5,556 bases of DNA from an uncultured Bacilli bacterium. GTDB lineage: Bacteria; Bacillota_I; Bacilli_A; RF39; UBA660. Position 1 is the stretch's first letter. Each line of letters opens with the position of its first letter. A program made the translations under genes and the position numbers. The notes beneath the pieces are model-generated. The model was not told the DNA's origin and did no database searches. It worked only from the letters and a program-made list of their open reading frames with translations. Positions 4,292 to 5,556 of this stretch are shown here, one piece after another. Where the stretch lies: the NCBI GenBank assembly GCA_910586425.1, contig CAJUHL010000097.1, positions 1-5,556 of the forward strand, read 5' to 3'.

Positions 4292-5116
4292 ATGGGAATT
4301 TGGCTATATCAAAATGAAAATAATAGTGTGAAAAATGAAATAGTATGTAACGATTATTGCATTTTTTGTAAGACTAAAATGAGAGTAGTTCGTGAAATTG
4401 AATTAAAACGAAAAAATAAATGGAACTTTGAAAATAGAAAACAGATAAAATTATGTCCTGTATGCGGATGGTGGACGGTAATTCAAAAATATGGCGAAAA
4501 TGGACAATTTTGTGGTGATCCTACAATAATTTGTACATATGGAAGTTATGCTGTATTAAAAAAATTAGATTTGGTAGATGTTTCTTTACCAATAGAGGAT
4601 GTATCTGATTATTTATTGGCGAAATATGAAGAGAGATTTTTAATGAGTCCGAGACTGTTTGAGGAAACAGTCGCTGCAGCGTTTAGAAATGCAGGATATT
4701 ATGCACGAACTACAGCATATCAAAATGATGGTGGCATAGATGTAATTTTAGATGGAAAAGATAACAAAACGATTGGCGTTCAAGTAAAACGATATAAGAA
4801 TTCAATTAAAGTGTCACAAATTAGAGAGTTTGCAGGCGCATTAATTGAAAATGATATGACGAAAGGTATTTTTGTAACAACCTCAAAATTTCAAAGTGGA
4901 GCTTATAAAAGTGTATCTAATTTTGCTGAGAGAGGCATAGGAATTGAATTACTGGATAGCGAAAGATTCTATGATGCATTAAAAATAAAGCATATAAATA
5001 AAAATAAGTATAATAAACTAATTAGAAATATCTCTAAAATAAAACTAGAACAAACATATAGAAGCGATGGCTTTGGAACTTATATTGATGATGAGTTTGT
5101 TTATAGAGATATATAG
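4292..5116 (+). CDS. zinc-ribbon plus Mrr-type restriction endonuclease
   Basis: This 274-residue protein is the largest here. An N-terminal zinc ribbon uses C23-x2-C26 and C55-x2-C58 (CIFC, CPVC). A Mrr-type PD-(D/E)xK nuclease domain covers about 118-228: FEETVAAAFRNAGY with E124/E125, NDGGIDVIL with D150, and GVQVKRYK with Q164 and K166, then IREFAGAL and the family's GIFVTTSKFQSGAY (192-205). Mrr-family enzymes cut foreign or modified DNA; the Gln in the Q-x-K signature is usual for Mrr. A lysine-rich tail (231-274) follows. The first half differs from E. coli Mrr, which has a winged-helix target domain, so recognition probably uses the zinc ribbon. ATG 4292 has GGAG at 4284-4287. It is 75 bases behind the HicB block. 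No methyltransferase is adjacent, so it may target modified DNA. Confidence 0.85.
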   Translation: MGIWLYQNENNSVKNEIVCNDYCIFCKTKMRVVREIELKRKNKWNFENRKQIKLCPVCGWWTVIQKYGENGQFCGDPTIICTYGSYAVLKKLDLVDVSLPIEDVSDYLLAKYEERFLMSPRLFEETVAAAFRNAGYYARTTAYQNDGGIDVILDGKDNKTIGVQVKRYKNSIKVSQIREFAGALIENDMTKGIFVTTSKFQSGAYKSVSNFAERGIGIELLDSERFYDALKIKHINKNKYNKLIRNISKIKLEQTYRSDGFGTYIDDEFVYRDI

Positions 5117-5147
5117 TATTAGATATAATGTTTGTCATTATTGGAAA

Positions 5148-5504
5148 GTAAAGGTCAAATTTCTCGCCCTACGATAAATTAAACGCCGCTTAGTCGCGAC
5201 GCTTGCTGTAGCAATCAACAGGCAGGTCTTTTGACCATGGCATTAATGGCTCCAGCTGTGATTGTTCTATATTTCCATTTTCATCAGACAGCTTTGGTAA
5301 TTCTGTAAGCAGATGCCTGATGTAGTAGTACACATTCAGTTTGTTGGCTCTGGCAGTTTCTGTAATGCTGTAGATGATTGCACTGGCCTGCGCTCCCCGA
5401 ACAGTATTGATGGTCATCCAGTTTTTGCGTCCAAGAGTAAAGTTTCTCAGTGCCCGCTCTGATGCGGAATCATCGATAGGAATTTCTCCGTCTGTCAGGA
5501 ACGA
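5148..5504 (-). mobile_element. 3' remnant of an IS66-family insertion sequence
   Basis: The C-terminal part of an IS66 transposase is followed, on its downstream side, by sequence beginning GTAAAGGTCAAATTTC at 5148 on the plus strand. IS66-family ends commonly begin GTAA, so I place the terminus there, 39 bases past the transposase stop. The element is cut off at about 5505 by another insertion-sequence end. The other IS66 end and the eight-base target duplication are therefore not available for checking. Confidence 0.6.
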
Positions 5505-5507
5505 GGC
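5190..5507 (-). pseudogene. IS66 family transposase (TnpC), C-terminal fragment
   Basis: The minus-strand frame encodes about 105 residues of the IS66 transposase C-terminus. FLTDGEIPIDDSASERALRN contains the conserved SER segment, probably holding the last catalytic Glu of the DDE triad. FTLGRKNWMTINTVRGAQAS and AIIYSITETARANKLNVYYY are also typical of the family. It ends ...PWSKDLPVDCYSKRRD. Full IS66 TnpC is about 450-550 residues, so four fifths is missing. The match runs past the ATG at 5417 up to about 5504, where the insertion-sequence terminus begins; upstream of this point the frame no longer resembles IS66. It cannot be active. Confidence 0.88.
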
Positions 5508-5556
5508 TGTAAAAAATTTTGTGTCTATGGGTAAAAATCTTTTTTGATAAAAATTA
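5505..5556. mobile_element. terminus of an insertion sequence interrupting IS66 (probably IS256-like)
   Basis: From about 5505 the plus strand reads GGCTGTAAAAAATTTTGTG, then TCTATGGGTAAAAATC and TTTTTTGATAA. It aligns block by block with the reverse complement of bases 1-52. It abruptly ends similarity to IS66, which marks an insertion point. The body of the element lies to the right of the window. Confidence 0.55.

Noticed and set aside
1..5556. CRISPR arrays, tRNA or rRNA genes
   Set aside because: No regularly spaced repeats and no tRNA-like cloverleaf or rRNA signature seen on either strand.

Overview
The window is an AT-rich stretch with strong GGAGG-type ribosome binding sites, short A/G-rich genes and mostly TAA/TAG stops. 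This suggests a low-GC Gram-positive bacterium, most likely a gut clostridium of the Lachnospiraceae type; that is an inference from style and protein families, not a proven assignment. The content is accessory: toxin-antitoxin-like genes, a chain of small orphan genes, a Mrr-type nuclease and insertion-sequence debris. It looks like the cargo region of a genomic island, integrative element or plasmid.

Left part (1-916): the first ~52 bases resemble the terminus of an insertion sequence whose body lies outside the window. Next to it, on the minus strand, is a HigB (RelE/ParE fold) toxin gene. It has a textbook TTGACA-17-TATAAT promoter with a near-palindrome in the spacer, and its predicted transcript starts at or next to the ATG. 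A HigA-family antitoxin gene lies on the plus strand about 265 bases away, divergent from higB instead of downstream of it in one operon. Between them is a start-less minus-strand coding remnant.

Middle part (917-3060): a one-way chain of small plus-strand genes (57-116 aa), most of unknown function, with good ribosome binding sites and separated by strong hairpins. Two of the hairpins carry the same 12-base CTTTTATAGTGG tail. The chain includes two genes overlapping by 89 bases (1049-1399 and 1311-1616), which may be one frameshifted gene, and a small gene stopped by an internal TAG (2831-3007).

Right part (3061-5116): behind a perfect hairpin and a -10 box comes a compact cluster DUF4160 - DUF2442 - HicB-like antitoxin - small helical protein. 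No HicA toxin is visible. It is followed by a 274-aa protein that joins a zinc ribbon to a Mrr-type PD-(D/E)xK nuclease domain, a plausible DNA-defence enzyme.

Right edge (5117-5556): the 3' end of an IS66-family transposase gene on the minus strand, broken near 5505 by a sequence that matches, in inverted orientation, the terminus at 1-52. The cargo is thus bracketed by two inward-facing ends of the same kind of insertion sequence, probably IS256-like. The region reads as a mobile patchwork of addiction and defence modules; the most interesting parts are the rearranged higB/higA pair and the DUF4160-DUF2442-HicB-nuclease block.
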